Assembly: GCF_900110955.1 (NCBI RefSeq)
Contig: NZ_FOFR01000027.1
Location: 1-64,000 of the forward strand
DNA from: Lentzea xinjiangensis
GTDB taxonomy: Bacteria; Actinomycetota; Actinomycetes; Mycobacteriales; Pseudonocardiaceae
Reading direction: 5' to 3'
DNA: 64,000 nucleotides
Part shown: in pieces, positions 42,462 through 50,230 of the stretch
Position numbering within the stretch: position 1 is the first letter of the stretch
Layout of the letters: every line of letters starts with the position of its first letter
Translations under genes and position numbers: made by a program
The notes under the pieces: generated by a model
Seen by the model: only the letters and a program-made list of their open reading frames with translations
Told to the model about the DNA's origin: nothing
Database searches by the model: none

Positions 42462-42806
42462 GTGGACATGCACAGCGTGATGTGCGTGAGCGACCTGGGG
42501 AGGTCGTTGCAGTGGTACGAGGTGTTCTTCGGACGCCCGGCGGACGAGGTGATCGGCGAGGAGCACCTGTGGCGGGTGGGGGAGAACGCCTACCTCGTCG
42601 TCGACGCCGGTGACGCGCGGTCGGCGCGCGTGGGCGGGTCGATGGTCACGTTCGGGGTGACGCTCGCGGAGTTCGGCGGGACGCTGGACCGGCTCACGGC
42701 CCAGGGCATCTCCCACGAACCCATCGAGACGTACGCCAACGGCGTGCGGCACGTCGAGGTGCTCGACCCGGACGGCAACAGCCTGTCACTGGCCGCCGCG
42801 CCGTAG
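42462..42806 (+). CDS. VOC-superfamily protein (glyoxalase-like)
   Basis: Protein of 114 residues with the beta-alpha-beta-beta-beta repeat of the vicinal oxygen chelate fold: HSVMCVSDLGRSLQWYEVFF, VGENAYLVVDAGDARS, and C-terminal RHVEVLDPDGNSLSLAA, in which the Glu and the DPDGN loop are typical. Function could be small-molecule binding, resistance or a dioxygenase-like reaction. GTG 42462 has GGGAGG eight bases upstream. It stands between the DoxX and DUF2630 genes. Confidence 0.78.
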   Translation: MDMHSVMCVSDLGRSLQWYEVFFGRPADEVIGEEHLWRVGENAYLVVDAGDARSARVGGSMVTFGVTLAEFGGTLDRLTAQGISHEPIETYANGVRHVEVLDPDGNSLSLAAAP

Positions 42807-42965
42807 TTCACCCGGATGTGGGTCCGCGTTCACCCCGTCTGGCACCCAGGGCGGCATGGAGTTCTGGTTGTCGTCGTCGTGATCACCGCCTTGGTGGCGT
42901 AGGCATCTACCTGGTCGCCCTCCACTCACTGCGCACCTGCCGGAGGGTCGTCGTAGAGTCGGGGC

Positions 42966-43211
42966 ATGAGCGACGAGAACGTGCTGGGCCGCATCAACGA
43001 ACTGGTCGAAGAAGAGCACGAGCTCCGTCAGCAGCTCGCCGCCGGCGAGATCGGCACGGACGAGGAGCACGCGCGGCTGCGTTCGGTCGAGGAAGCCCTC
43101 GACCAGTGCTGGGACCTGCTGCGGCGGCGCCGGTCGGCACGGTCGCAGGGCGAGGAGCCCGAGGACGTGCAGGCTCGTTCCGTCGGTCAGGTGGAGGGCT
43201 ACCTGCAGTGA
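42966..43211 (+). CDS. DUF2630 protein
   Basis: Protein of 81 residues, DUF2630 family: ENVLGRINELVEEEHELRQQ, LRSVEEALDQCWDLLRRRRS and a C-terminal VGQVEGYLQ. Highly charged and helical, soluble, likely dimeric. Function unknown; such genes often sit with stress genes. ATG 42966. Confidence 0.88.
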   Translation: MSDENVLGRINELVEEEHELRQQLAAGEIGTDEEHARLRSVEEALDQCWDLLRRRRSARSQGEEPEDVQARSVGQVEGYLQ

Positions 43212-43226
43212 GCGGACCGCGGTGGG

Positions 43227-43718
43227 TCAGCGTTCTTCCCCGGCGTCGCGGAAGATGATCCAGCGCATCACGCTGTACATGAACACGGCCTCGCACGCGC
43301 CGGCGATGATCCGCGAGAGGTGGTACTGGACGCCGATCGCGGCCAGCCCGCTGCCCACGCCGAGGATGCACGCCAGGTAGTTGATCAGGATCGCCACGGC
43401 CCACAGGCCGGCCTGCGGGCCGACCGGCGCGTGGGAGCGGAAGTTCAGCGCTCGGTTGAGCACGAAGCTGAGCCCGAACGCCAGGACGTAGGCGACCGAG
43501 AACGCGAGCGGCACCGGCAGGCCGAGGCCGCTGCGGAACAGCGTGAGCAGCAGCAGGTCCACGGCGAACGTGAACCCGTTGATCAGCGCGAAACCGAGGA
43601 GGCTGGGCGCGACGACGCGGGAGAGCCCGAACGGCAGCCGCCCGACGACCACCTCCATCAGGTCGTGGAACCTCGTCCCGAGGTCGCTCCCACTGGTCGT
43701 CCGCTGCCCGCCGGTCAT
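43227..43718 (-). CDS. GtrA-family membrane protein
   Basis: Protein of 163 residues with four helices of the GtrA/DPMS-like family (LLGFALINGFTFAVDLLLLT, VPLAFSVAYVLAFGLSFVLN, NFRSHAPVG motif, GLWAVAILINYLACILG). GtrA proteins flip or aid transfer of undecaprenyl-linked sugars across the membrane for cell-surface glycans. No glycosyltransferase is encoded next to it here. Convergent with the DUF2630 gene. Confidence 0.85.
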   Translation of the reverse strand: MTGGQRTTSGSDLGTRFHDLMEVVVGRLPFGLSRVVAPSLLGFALINGFTFAVDLLLLTLFRSGLGLPVPLAFSVAYVLAFGLSFVLNRALNFRSHAPVGPQAGLWAVAILINYLACILGVGSGLAAIGVQYHLSRIIAGACEAVFMYSVMRWIIFRDAGEER

Positions 43719-43850
43719 GGCACGACGGTGCCACGGCGGTGAGAGGCGGAACCGTTGAAACGGCCACCGCTCGCCGGGTCGTCCGCAGGAGTTCAGCCGT
43801 CGTCCCGGCCGCGTTCGAACGATCTTCACCCGGATGGCCGACCGGTAGGG

Positions 43851-44762
43851 TCAGCCGTTGGCCCTCCGCCAGGACGTCGGGCTCATCCCGTGCAGCTTGC
43901 CGAACGTCCTGGCGAAGTACCCGGCGTCCGGGAACCCCACCTGCCGCCCGATGTCGCTCACGGGCAGCTCCGTCACCGCCAGCAGCCGCCGCGCCTGGAC
44001 CATCCGGCGCTCGGTGATCCACTCCTGCACCGTGCGGCCGGTCCTGCGGCGCACGGTCGACGTCAGGTGGCCGGGGGAGATGCTGACGGCGGCGGCGACC
44101 TCCCGCAGCGACAACGGTTCCGGGTAGCGGCGCTCGATCACGTCGAACACCTCGGCGAGCAGCGGTTCGGCGTTCTCGCGCAGGTCGCCCACCACGTCCG
44201 CGGCCAGCCGCGAGACCCCGACGAGCAGCAGCACCAGGTGCGCGGACACGGCTTCCCGGTAGCCCTCACGGCGTTGCTGGAGCTCGTCGTGCAGTGCCTC
44301 GATGCGAGCGGTCCACTCGTCTCGCTGGTCCTGCGGCACCCGCAGCCGCAGCGCGCCGGTCGCGCCGCCGCGGACGAACGGGAACAGCAGCGGATGCGTG
44401 CGCCACGCCAGGTGTGCGCCGGGGGTGTCCGGGCCGAGCGCGTCGGCGGTGAAGAACACGCCCCAGCCGTGCGCGCCGACGAGGTCGTCGCTGTGGGCGC
44501 TGCCCATGACGTCGCCGGGTGCGATGACGAACAGGTCGCCCGCCTCGACGTGGCGGACCTGCCTGCCGGTCCGCACGACACCGCCGGCGGCGCCGAAGTA
44601 CGCGATGCCCGGGAAGTCGTGCGAGTGCGCCTCGTGCGCGCCGTTGATGCCGGTGTCGTGGCCCAGGCGCATCACCGCCACCGCGAGCTCGCCGGGCACG
44701 TGCTGCCACGCGTAGGTCGCTGGCTGGTCGTCGTTCAACGGCGTCCGTCGGGTTCGCACCAT
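43851..44762 (-). CDS. AraC-family transcriptional regulator
   Basis: Protein of 303 residues. N-terminal cupin-like sensor (HEAHSHDFPGIAYFGAAGGV, DLFVIAPGDVMGSAH) and C-terminal AraC DNA-binding domain (about 215-303) with two helix-turn-helix parts: LSLREVAAAVSISPGHLTST, then RRLLAVTELPVSDIGRQVGF, ending GYFARTFGKLHGMSPTSWRR. Start ATG 44762 keeps the divergent promoter (67 bases) free. The divergent methyltransferase gene is the probable target. Confidence 0.88.
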   Translation of the reverse strand: MVRTRRTPLNDDQPATYAWQHVPGELAVAVMRLGHDTGINGAHEAHSHDFPGIAYFGAAGGVVRTGRQVRHVEAGDLFVIAPGDVMGSAHSDDLVGAHGWGVFFTADALGPDTPGAHLAWRTHPLLFPFVRGGATGALRLRVPQDQRDEWTARIEALHDELQQRREGYREAVSAHLVLLLVGVSRLAADVVGDLRENAEPLLAEVFDVIERRYPEPLSLREVAAAVSISPGHLTSTVRRRTGRTVQEWITERRMVQARRLLAVTELPVSDIGRQVGFPDAGYFARTFGKLHGMSPTSWRRANG

Positions 44763-44829
44763 CGAATCGTCCCACTCAAACCGTGAATCGGCACAGAAAC
44801 CGTGCTGCCGAGCCCGCCACAATGAGTTC

Positions 44830-45456
44830 ATGACCGAAAAATCGTCCCAGGAGCGGGACTACCTGCCGGGCATGGGCAAGCACTACCTGCTGCCCCTCTA
44901 CGACGTGGTGCACAAGGTGTCCGGGCTCGGCCGCGTGCACGCCGAGATGGTCGCCGCGGCCGGTCTGCGGGACGGGCACCGCGTGCTGGACGTAGGCTGC
45001 GGAACCGGAAACCTGTTGCGCGCCACCGGTCAGCGGCACCCCGGCGTGGAGCTCACCGGCGTCGACCCGGATCTCAAGATGCTGGCCAGGGCCGAGCGCA
45101 AGCTGCGCCGCGCCGGGCTGAGGGCGCGACTGGACCGGGGGTTCGCGCAGGAGCTCACCTTCCCGGACGGCTCGTTCGACCGGGTCTTCTCCAGCCTGAT
45201 GCTGCACCACCTCGACACGTCGTCGAAGGACGAGATGCTCGCCGAGGTGCGCCGGGTGCTGCGGCCGGACGGCCTGCTCGTGCTCGCCGACGCCGTGCTG
45301 CACGGCCACAGCCACGGCCACGAGCACCTGCGGGACAACGTCGGCGACGCGGTGGCGCAGCGGATCGCCGCGGCCGGGTTCACCGTCGAGCCGACGCGCA
45401 CCCGCAAGCTGCGGGCGTTCGGCGTGGTGGGGATCGAGGTGGCGCGAGTCCACTGA
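44830..45456 (+). CDS. class I SAM-dependent methyltransferase
   Basis: Protein of 208 residues with a Rossmann methyltransferase fold: motif I VLDVGCGTGNLL (about 54-65), the acidic GVDPDLKMLARAERKLRRAG, FPDGSFDRVFSSLMLHHLD and RRVLRPDGLLVLADAV. Of the UbiE/COQ5-like group. Substrate unknown. A His-rich stretch (HGHSHGHEH) follows the fold. Divergent from the AraC gene, its likely regulator. Confidence 0.88.
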   Translation: MTEKSSQERDYLPGMGKHYLLPLYDVVHKVSGLGRVHAEMVAAAGLRDGHRVLDVGCGTGNLLRATGQRHPGVELTGVDPDLKMLARAERKLRRAGLRARLDRGFAQELTFPDGSFDRVFSSLMLHHLDTSSKDEMLAEVRRVLRPDGLLVLADAVLHGHSHGHEHLRDNVGDAVAQRIAAAGFTVEPTRTRKLRAFGVVGIEVARVH

Positions 45457-45464
45457 GGAGAGTC

Positions 45465-45485
45465 CGGGGCCGGGTGCCGGCCCCG
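45465..45485. terminator. convergent hairpin terminator
   Basis: CGGGGCCGG-GTG-CCGGCCCCG, a perfect 9-bp stem between the convergent methyltransferase and oxidoreductase genes. No T run. Confidence 0.65.
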
Positions 45486-45493
45486 CGGAAGCT

Positions 45494-46186
45494 TCAGCCG
45501 ATGACCCGGTGCGCGTTCCGCAGGTTGCGCACGAGCTCCTCACGGCTCTGCCCGTCGACGCTGTGGCTCCACATCGGCGTTCCGGGGGCGCTGCGCCAGG
45601 ACTCGCTCAGCGGGCTGTTGTCGACCGCGTCGAACCCGAGGTCGTCGTACAGGCGGGTGACGAGCTCGGCGGCTTCCGGGAAGTCGCTGGAGACGACCAG
45701 CGCCTTCCGGTCGGCCGCGCCGGCCGGCCTGGCCAGCCGGACCACGGCGGGCAGCTCGTCCTCCTGGCCGCGGAGCGGGTGCCGTTCGTGGAACTGGACG
45801 TGCGTGAACGCCTTCACGACCTTCGACGCGGGCAGTTGCTCCTGCCGCAGCTCGTGGACCGTCTTGTGGCCGAGGTCGACCTCGGGGTAGCTCCCGTCGC
45901 GCCAGGCCATGTAGTTGTTGATGTCGATCACGACCTTGCCCGCGAGCTCCTCGGCCGGCAGCCGGTCGCCGGGCGCGTACGGGAACGCGATGATCGCGAA
46001 GTCCGCCGCGGCCGCCGCGTCCGCGACGTGCGCGGCGCGCGCCCGTGACCCCAGCTCGCCGACGAGGCCCGCGAGCGTCTCGGGTCCCCGCGAGTTCGCG
46101 ATCACGACGTCGTGGCCGGCCGCGACCAACGCCCTGGCGAGGGTGCTCCCCGCCTGCCCCGCGCCGATGATGCCGATGACTGCCAA
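45494..46186 (-). CDS. NADP(F420)-type oxidoreductase, NAD-binding domain protein
   Basis: Protein of 230 residues. N-terminal Rossmann motif IGIIGAGQAGSTLARALVAAG, then VVIANSRGPETLAGL, which matches the F420:NADP oxidoreductase/pyrroline-carboxylate-reductase-like fold; DINNYMAWRDGSYPEVDLG and VKAFTHVQFHERHPLRG follow. Cofactor and substrate are not proven. Start is TTG with GAGGAG six bases upstream; no better ATG/GTG fits. A perfect palindrome (46266-46279) lies about 80 bases upstream. Confidence 0.78.
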   Translation of the reverse strand: MAVIGIIGAGQAGSTLARALVAAGHDVVIANSRGPETLAGLVGELGSRARAAHVADAAAAADFAIIAFPYAPGDRLPAEELAGKVVIDINNYMAWRDGSYPEVDLGHKTVHELRQEQLPASKVVKAFTHVQFHERHPLRGQEDELPAVVRLARPAGAADRKALVVSSDFPEAAELVTRLYDDLGFDAVDNSPLSESWRSAPGTPMWSHSVDGQSREELVRNLRNAHRVIG

Positions 46187-46265
46187 GGTCTTCTCCTCGT
46201 GCGGTGGGGAGGTGCGTTGCCGAGACGGGACGGCTGCGGCTGGCCTCAGTGCTGGGCATATTTTT

Positions 46266-46279
46266 GTATCGATCGATAC
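46266..46279. promoter_or_regulatory. 14-bp perfect palindrome, unassigned operator
   Basis: GTATCGATCGATAC in an AT-richer stretch upstream of the oxidoreductase gene and 110 bases before the permease gene. It could control either divergent gene. No regulator gene is adjacent, so the binding protein is unknown. Confidence 0.5.
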
Positions 46280-46389
46280 GGAAACAAGGTAGCACGCGCG
46301 AAGCGGGACGTGTCGACCGTGGCGGGCGTCACATGCCCGTGACATGAGCGGTGATCGGTGGCAACGCGTGCTTCGTAACGTCGGGAGCC

Positions 46390-48015
46390 ATGACGGCTGA
46401 CCAGGTTGTGGAGCGTGCTCCGGCCCTCGGCGCGTCCAGGGAGACGCTCGAGGACTACACCCTGCGGTTCGCTCCTCGCACGTACCGGCGCTGGACACCG
46501 TCCGTCGTCGGGGCGTCCGCGCTGGGCGGCATCGCCTACATGGCCGACTTCTCGATCGGCGCCGGGATCGGCCTCACCCACGGCACCGGCAACGCGTTGC
46601 TGGCCATCGGGTTCGCGGCGCTCGTCATCTTCGTGACCGGCTTCCCGCTGGCCTACTACGCCGCGCGGTACAACATCGACCTCGACCTGATCACCCGCGG
46701 TTCCGGCTTCGGCTACTACGGGTCGGTCATCACGAGCGTGATCTTCGCGAGCTTCACGTTCATCTTCTTCGCGCTCGAGGGCTCGATCATGGCCCAGGGC
46801 CTGCGGTACGCGCTGGGCCTGCCGCTGTGGCTGGGCTACCTCGTCTCCACGCTGGTGATCATCCCGCTGGTGATCTACGGGATGAGGGTGCTCGCGAAGC
46901 TGCAGAGCTGGACGAACCCGTTGTGGCTGCTGCTGATGGTGGCGCCGCTGCTGTACCTGGTGATCTCGGAGCCGGACTCGGTGAGCCGCTTCCTCGCGCA
47001 CGGGGACGGCGTGAACACCGCCGCTGTCATGCTCGGCGCCGGCGTGTGCCTGTCGCTGATGGGGCAGATCGGCGAGCAGATCGACTACCTGCGGTTCATG
47101 CCGCCGCGCACGGACGAGAACCGGCGGGCGTGGTGGACCGCGACGGTCCTCGCCGGGCCGGGCTGGGTGGTCTTCGGCGCCCTGAAGCAGGCGATCGGCG
47201 TGTTCATGGCCGTCTACGTCCTCGACGCGGTCGGGAAGGTGGCGGCGGTCGAGCCGATCGAGCAGTTCACCGGCGTGTTCAAGCAGTTCATGCCGCCCTG
47301 GCTGGTCGTGCCCCTGGCGCTCGTGCTCGTCGTGCTGAGCCAGGTGAAGATCAACGTCACCAACGCCTACTCGGGCTCGCTCGCGTGGACGAACTCGTTC
47401 ACCCGCGTCACCCGGCGCTACCCTGGCCGGCTGGTGTTCGTCCTGGTGAACCTCGCGATCGCCCTCGTGCTGATGGAAGCGGACATGTTCAGCTTCCTCA
47501 ACAAGGTCCTGAGCTTCTACTCGAACTGCGCGATGGCGTGGGTCGTCACGGTGGCGACGGACATCGCGGTCAACAAGTACGTGCTGAAGCTGTCGCCGAA
47601 GCAGCCGGAGTTCCGCCGGGGCGTGCTGTACGCGGTCAACCCGGTCGGCGTGGGATCGTTCCTGGCGTCGTCGGTCCTGTCCATCTCCGTCTACTTCGGA
47701 CTGTTCGGCCCGGCCGTGCAGCCGTACTCACCCCTGGTGGCGGTGGGCATCCCGATCCTGCTGACACCGTTGCTCGCCGTGCTCACCCGCGGCCGCTTCT
47801 ACCTGCGCCGCGGCGACGACGGCATCGCCGAACCGCTGCTCGACGCCGGCGGCAACCCGAGCGGGACGCGCTACGACTGCGTCGTGTGCGGTGAGCCGTA
47901 CGAGCGGCCGGACATGGCGGCGAGCGCGGCGGGAGGCGAGATCTGCTCGCTGTGCCTGAGCACCGACCGCGACGGCCGCCACGTCCTGCCGGCCGGCCGA
48001 CCTCACCGCGGGTAG
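46390..48015 (+). CDS. NCS1-type purine/cytosine permease with C-terminal four-Cys motif
   Basis: Protein of 541 residues. Residues about 25-470 are a 12-helix NCS1/cytosine-permease-like transporter (GASALGGIAYMADFSIGAGI, FGYYGSVITSVIFASFTFIF, KINVTNAYSGSLAWTNSFTR). Cytoplasmic tail has C497-x2-C500 and C519-x2-C522 (DCVVCGEPYERPDM, EICSLCLSTDRDG), a zinc-ribbon-like or redox motif not usual in the family. Substrate could be a nucleobase, a hydroxymethylpyrimidine or allantoin. ATG 46390 has GGGAG upstream. No catabolic genes are adjacent. Confidence 0.82.
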   Translation: MTADQVVERAPALGASRETLEDYTLRFAPRTYRRWTPSVVGASALGGIAYMADFSIGAGIGLTHGTGNALLAIGFAALVIFVTGFPLAYYAARYNIDLDLITRGSGFGYYGSVITSVIFASFTFIFFALEGSIMAQGLRYALGLPLWLGYLVSTLVIIPLVIYGMRVLAKLQSWTNPLWLLLMVAPLLYLVISEPDSVSRFLAHGDGVNTAAVMLGAGVCLSLMGQIGEQIDYLRFMPPRTDENRRAWWTATVLAGPGWVVFGALKQAIGVFMAVYVLDAVGKVAAVEPIEQFTGVFKQFMPPWLVVPLALVLVVLSQVKINVTNAYSGSLAWTNSFTRVTRRYPGRLVFVLVNLAIALVLMEADMFSFLNKVLSFYSNCAMAWVVTVATDIAVNKYVLKLSPKQPEFRRGVLYAVNPVGVGSFLASSVLSISVYFGLFGPAVQPYSPLVAVGIPILLTPLLAVLTRGRFYLRRGDDGIAEPLLDAGGNPSGTRYDCVVCGEPYERPDMAASAAGGEICSLCLSTDRDGRHVLPAGRPHRG

Positions 48016-48046
48016 GTCAGTCCTCGTCACGCGCGGTCCGGGGTGG

Positions 48047-48808
48047 TCAGAACGGGTCGTCGCCGAACCGCGCCTGCACGTTCACCGTGTTGCGCGGCGA
48101 GTCCCCGAGCGTGAGCCGGGAGACGATCCGGTACCGGTCGCCCCGGTAGATCGAGTGCACGTACTCCACCTGCCGGTCCAGGGAGTCCGTGGTCAGCCGC
48201 TCGAACAACAGCGCGGGCGCGAGCACCGGCACCCCGAGCAGCGCGGCCTCCGACTCGTTGACGACGGTCGGTTCGATCGACTGGACCGCGTCGCGGACGT
48301 GCACGCCGTGCTCGCGCAGCCGGTCGTAGAAGTCGCCGGACTCCATGTCGTGCAACGTGAGCGAAGGCGCCGCCTCGGCCGGGACGTGCAGGTGCTCCAG
48401 GGCCATCGGCTCGCCGTCCACCAGTCGCAGGCGGGCGATGTAGTGGATCTCGGCGGCGGGGGAGAGGCGCAGGCGCCGGCCCACCCTGGCGCCCGCCGGG
48501 ATGCGGGCGTGTTCGAGGACGCGGGACGACCAGGTGCCCGAGGCGCGGGGCAGCGACATGGAGCCGGTGGCGGACACCATCTCCTGGGTGATCTTGGCTC
48601 TGGCCACGAAGGTGCCGCGGCCGTGCTGGCGGACCAGGAGGCCGGTGTTGACCAGTTCGTCCACGGCCGAGCGCACGGTGGGGCGCGACACCTTGAGTTG
48701 CTGGCACAGCACGCGTTCGGCGGGGATCGGGGCGCCCGCCGGGTGGGTCTCGATGAGCTCGAGCAGGTAGTCGCGGACCTGCTCGCGCTTCAGGATCGCT
48801 TCGGCCAT
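48047..48808 (-). CDS. dasR: GntR-family regulator, DasR-like
   Basis: Protein of 253 residues of the GntR/HutC subfamily. Winged helix at 10-75 (KREQVRDYLLELIETHPAG, LKVSRPTVRSAVDELVNTGL), UTRA effector domain at about 90-245 (DLLFERLTTDSLDRQVEYVH-type end). Divergent from the dasABC-GH20 genes, the same arrangement as dasR-dasABC of Streptomyces, where DasR senses glucosamine-6-phosphate. Two dre-like inverted repeats lie in the shared promoter. The symbol is by analogy. Confidence 0.8.
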   Translation of the reverse strand: MAEAILKREQVRDYLLELIETHPAGAPIPAERVLCQQLKVSRPTVRSAVDELVNTGLLVRQHGRGTFVARAKITQEMVSATGSMSLPRASGTWSSRVLEHARIPAGARVGRRLRLSPAAEIHYIARLRLVDGEPMALEHLHVPAEAAPSLTLHDMESGDFYDRLREHGVHVRDAVQSIEPTVVNESEAALLGVPVLAPALLFERLTTDSLDRQVEYVHSIYRGDRYRIVSRLTLGDSPRNTVNVQARFGDDPF

Positions 48809-48845
48809 GCCTCTCCCGCCTCGTCGGCGGCCAGTATCGCATACC

Positions 48846-48862
48846 AGTGGTAAGCAACCACC
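48846..48862. promoter_or_regulatory. dre-like inverted repeat 1
   Basis: AGTGGT-AAGCA-ACCACC: arms AGTGGT/ACCACC resemble the DasR site AGTGGTCTAGACCACT, but with a five-base spacer. It lies about 40 bases before the regulator start. Confidence 0.45.
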
Positions 48863-48874
48863 TCGCCCAAGATC

Positions 48875-48886
48875 GAGAGCGCTCTC
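48875..48886. promoter_or_regulatory. LacI/CebR-like palindrome
   Basis: GAGAGCGCTCTC, perfect 12-base palindrome, with the core of LacI-family boxes such as CebR (TGGGAGCGCTCCCA). It lies in the divergent promoter of the GntR gene and the dasA-like gene. Confidence 0.45.
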
Positions 48887-48914
48887 ATGCGTCCGAGCTG
48901 GGTATTGACCCGGT

Positions 48915-48932
48915 AAGTGGTCTGTGCCACTT
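48915..48932. promoter_or_regulatory. dre-like inverted repeat 2
   Basis: AAGTGGTCTGTGCCACTT: perfect six-base arms AAGTGG/CCACTT; the AGTGGTCT half matches the DasR consensus. Placed about 57 bases before the dasA-like start. Confidence 0.6.
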
Positions 48933-48953
48933 TCTACCTCACCCGTGGAGACC

Positions 48954-48967
48954 TGACCAATTGGTCA
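48954..48967. promoter_or_regulatory. 14-bp perfect palindrome
   Basis: TGACCAATTGGTCA, perfect palindrome 22 bases before the dasA-like GTG. It has the reverse polarity of a dre site (ACC-GGT rather than GGT-ACC), so it may bind a different protein. Confidence 0.5.
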
Positions 48968-48988
48968 TATCCCAGCGAGAGGTGAGTC

Positions 48989-50230
48989 GTGTCGCGCACC
49001 GCTGCCTTGCTCGTCCTGGCGCTCACGTTGTCCGCCTGCGGCACGTCCGCGGGAGGGGGTGACGAGAAGCAGGAGATCACCGTGTGGCTGATGAAGGACA
49101 CGGCCACCGAGGAGTTCGTGTCGGAGTTCGAGAGCGAGTTCGAACGCGACCACGCGAACCTCGACCTGAAGGTCCAGGTCCAGGAGTGGAACGGCATCAC
49201 GCAGAAGGTGACCAGCGCGCTCGCCAGCACCGATCCGCCGGACGTCATCGAGGTCGGCAACACGCAGGTCGCGCAGTACGTCGCCAGCAAGGGCGTCACG
49301 GACCTGTCCGGCCGCAAGGGCGAGCTGCGGGGCGACGACTGGATCCCCGGCCTCGCCGAGCCGGGTGCGGTGGACGGCAAGCAGTTCGGCGTGCCGTTCT
49401 ACGCGGCCAACCGGGTCGTGATCTACCGCAAGGACCTGTTCGAGGCCGCCGGGGTCGCGGTGCCCAAGACCCGCGACGAGTGGCTCGCCGCCACCGCGAA
49501 GCTCGACCAGGTCCCGGACCAGCAGGGCATCTACCTGCCGGGGCAGAACTGGTACACGCTCTCCGGCTTCGTCTGGGACGAGGGCGGCGACCTCGCCGCG
49601 CAGGACGGCGGCACCTGGAAGGGCACGCTGAACACGCCGGAGGCGTTGGCCGGCATGGACTTCTACAAGAGGCTGCAGGCGCTGGGCGACGGGCCGAAGG
49701 ACTCCGACGAGGCCAAGCCGCAGCAGACAGACGTGGTGGCGGGCGGCAAGGTCGCGCAGTTCATCGCGGTGCCCGGCGCGGCCAAGCTCGTCACGAAGGC
49801 CAACCCGGCGCTGGAGGGCAAGCTCGGTTTCTTCCCGATCCCCGGCAAGACCGCGGACCAGCCCGGCGCGGTGTTCACCGGCGGCTCCGACCTGATCATC
49901 CCGCTCGCGTCGAGCAGGCAGGACGGCGCCTACGAGGTCGTCAAGGCGCTCACCGGCGAGAAGTGGCAGGTGGAGCTCGCGAAGGCGATGAACTACGTGC
50001 CGAACCGCAAGTCGCTCGCCGGAGCGGTCGGCGGGGACCCCGGCACCGCGGCGATGGCGCTCGGCGCGGCCAACGGGCACGCCACCCCGAACTCGCCGAA
50101 CTGGGCTGCGGTCGAGGCGCGCAACCCGATCAAGGAGTTCCAGACCGCCGTGCTGACCGGAGCCGACCCGAAGGCCGCTGCCGCGAAAGCGGACGAGGTC
50201 ATCACCCAAGCGCTCAACTCCGGCAAATGA
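48989..50230 (+). CDS. dasA: extracellular sugar-binding lipoprotein, DasA-like
   Basis: Protein of 413 residues with a lipoprotein signal (MSRTAALLVLALTLSACGTS, lipobox LSAC). Mature part is a CUT1 solute-binding protein (ITVWLMKDTATEEFVSEFES, PPDVIEVGNTQVAQYVASKG, GQNWYTLSGFVWDEGG). In the das arrangement it would bind chitobiose or GlcNAc oligomers; the substrate is inferred from the GH20 and DasR-like neighbours. GTG start with GAGAGG upstream; ATGA overlap with the next gene. Confidence 0.85.
   Translation: MSRTAALLVLALTLSACGTSAGGGDEKQEITVWLMKDTATEEFVSEFESEFERDHANLDLKVQVQEWNGITQKVTSALASTDPPDVIEVGNTQVAQYVASKGVTDLSGRKGELRGDDWIPGLAEPGAVDGKQFGVPFYAANRVVIYRKDLFEAAGVAVPKTRDEWLAATAKLDQVPDQQGIYLPGQNWYTLSGFVWDEGGDLAAQDGGTWKGTLNTPEALAGMDFYKRLQALGDGPKDSDEAKPQQTDVVAGGKVAQFIAVPGAAKLVTKANPALEGKLGFFPIPGKTADQPGAVFTGGSDLIIPLASSRQDGAYEVVKALTGEKWQVELAKAMNYVPNRKSLAGAVGGDPGTAAMALGAANGHATPNSPNWAAVEARNPIKEFQTAVLTGADPKAAAAKADEVITQALNSGK

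Noticed and set aside
46328-46343. Inverted repeat GTCAC-N6-GTGAC before the NCS1 permease
   Set aside because: Arms of five bases are too short to separate from chance in this base composition.
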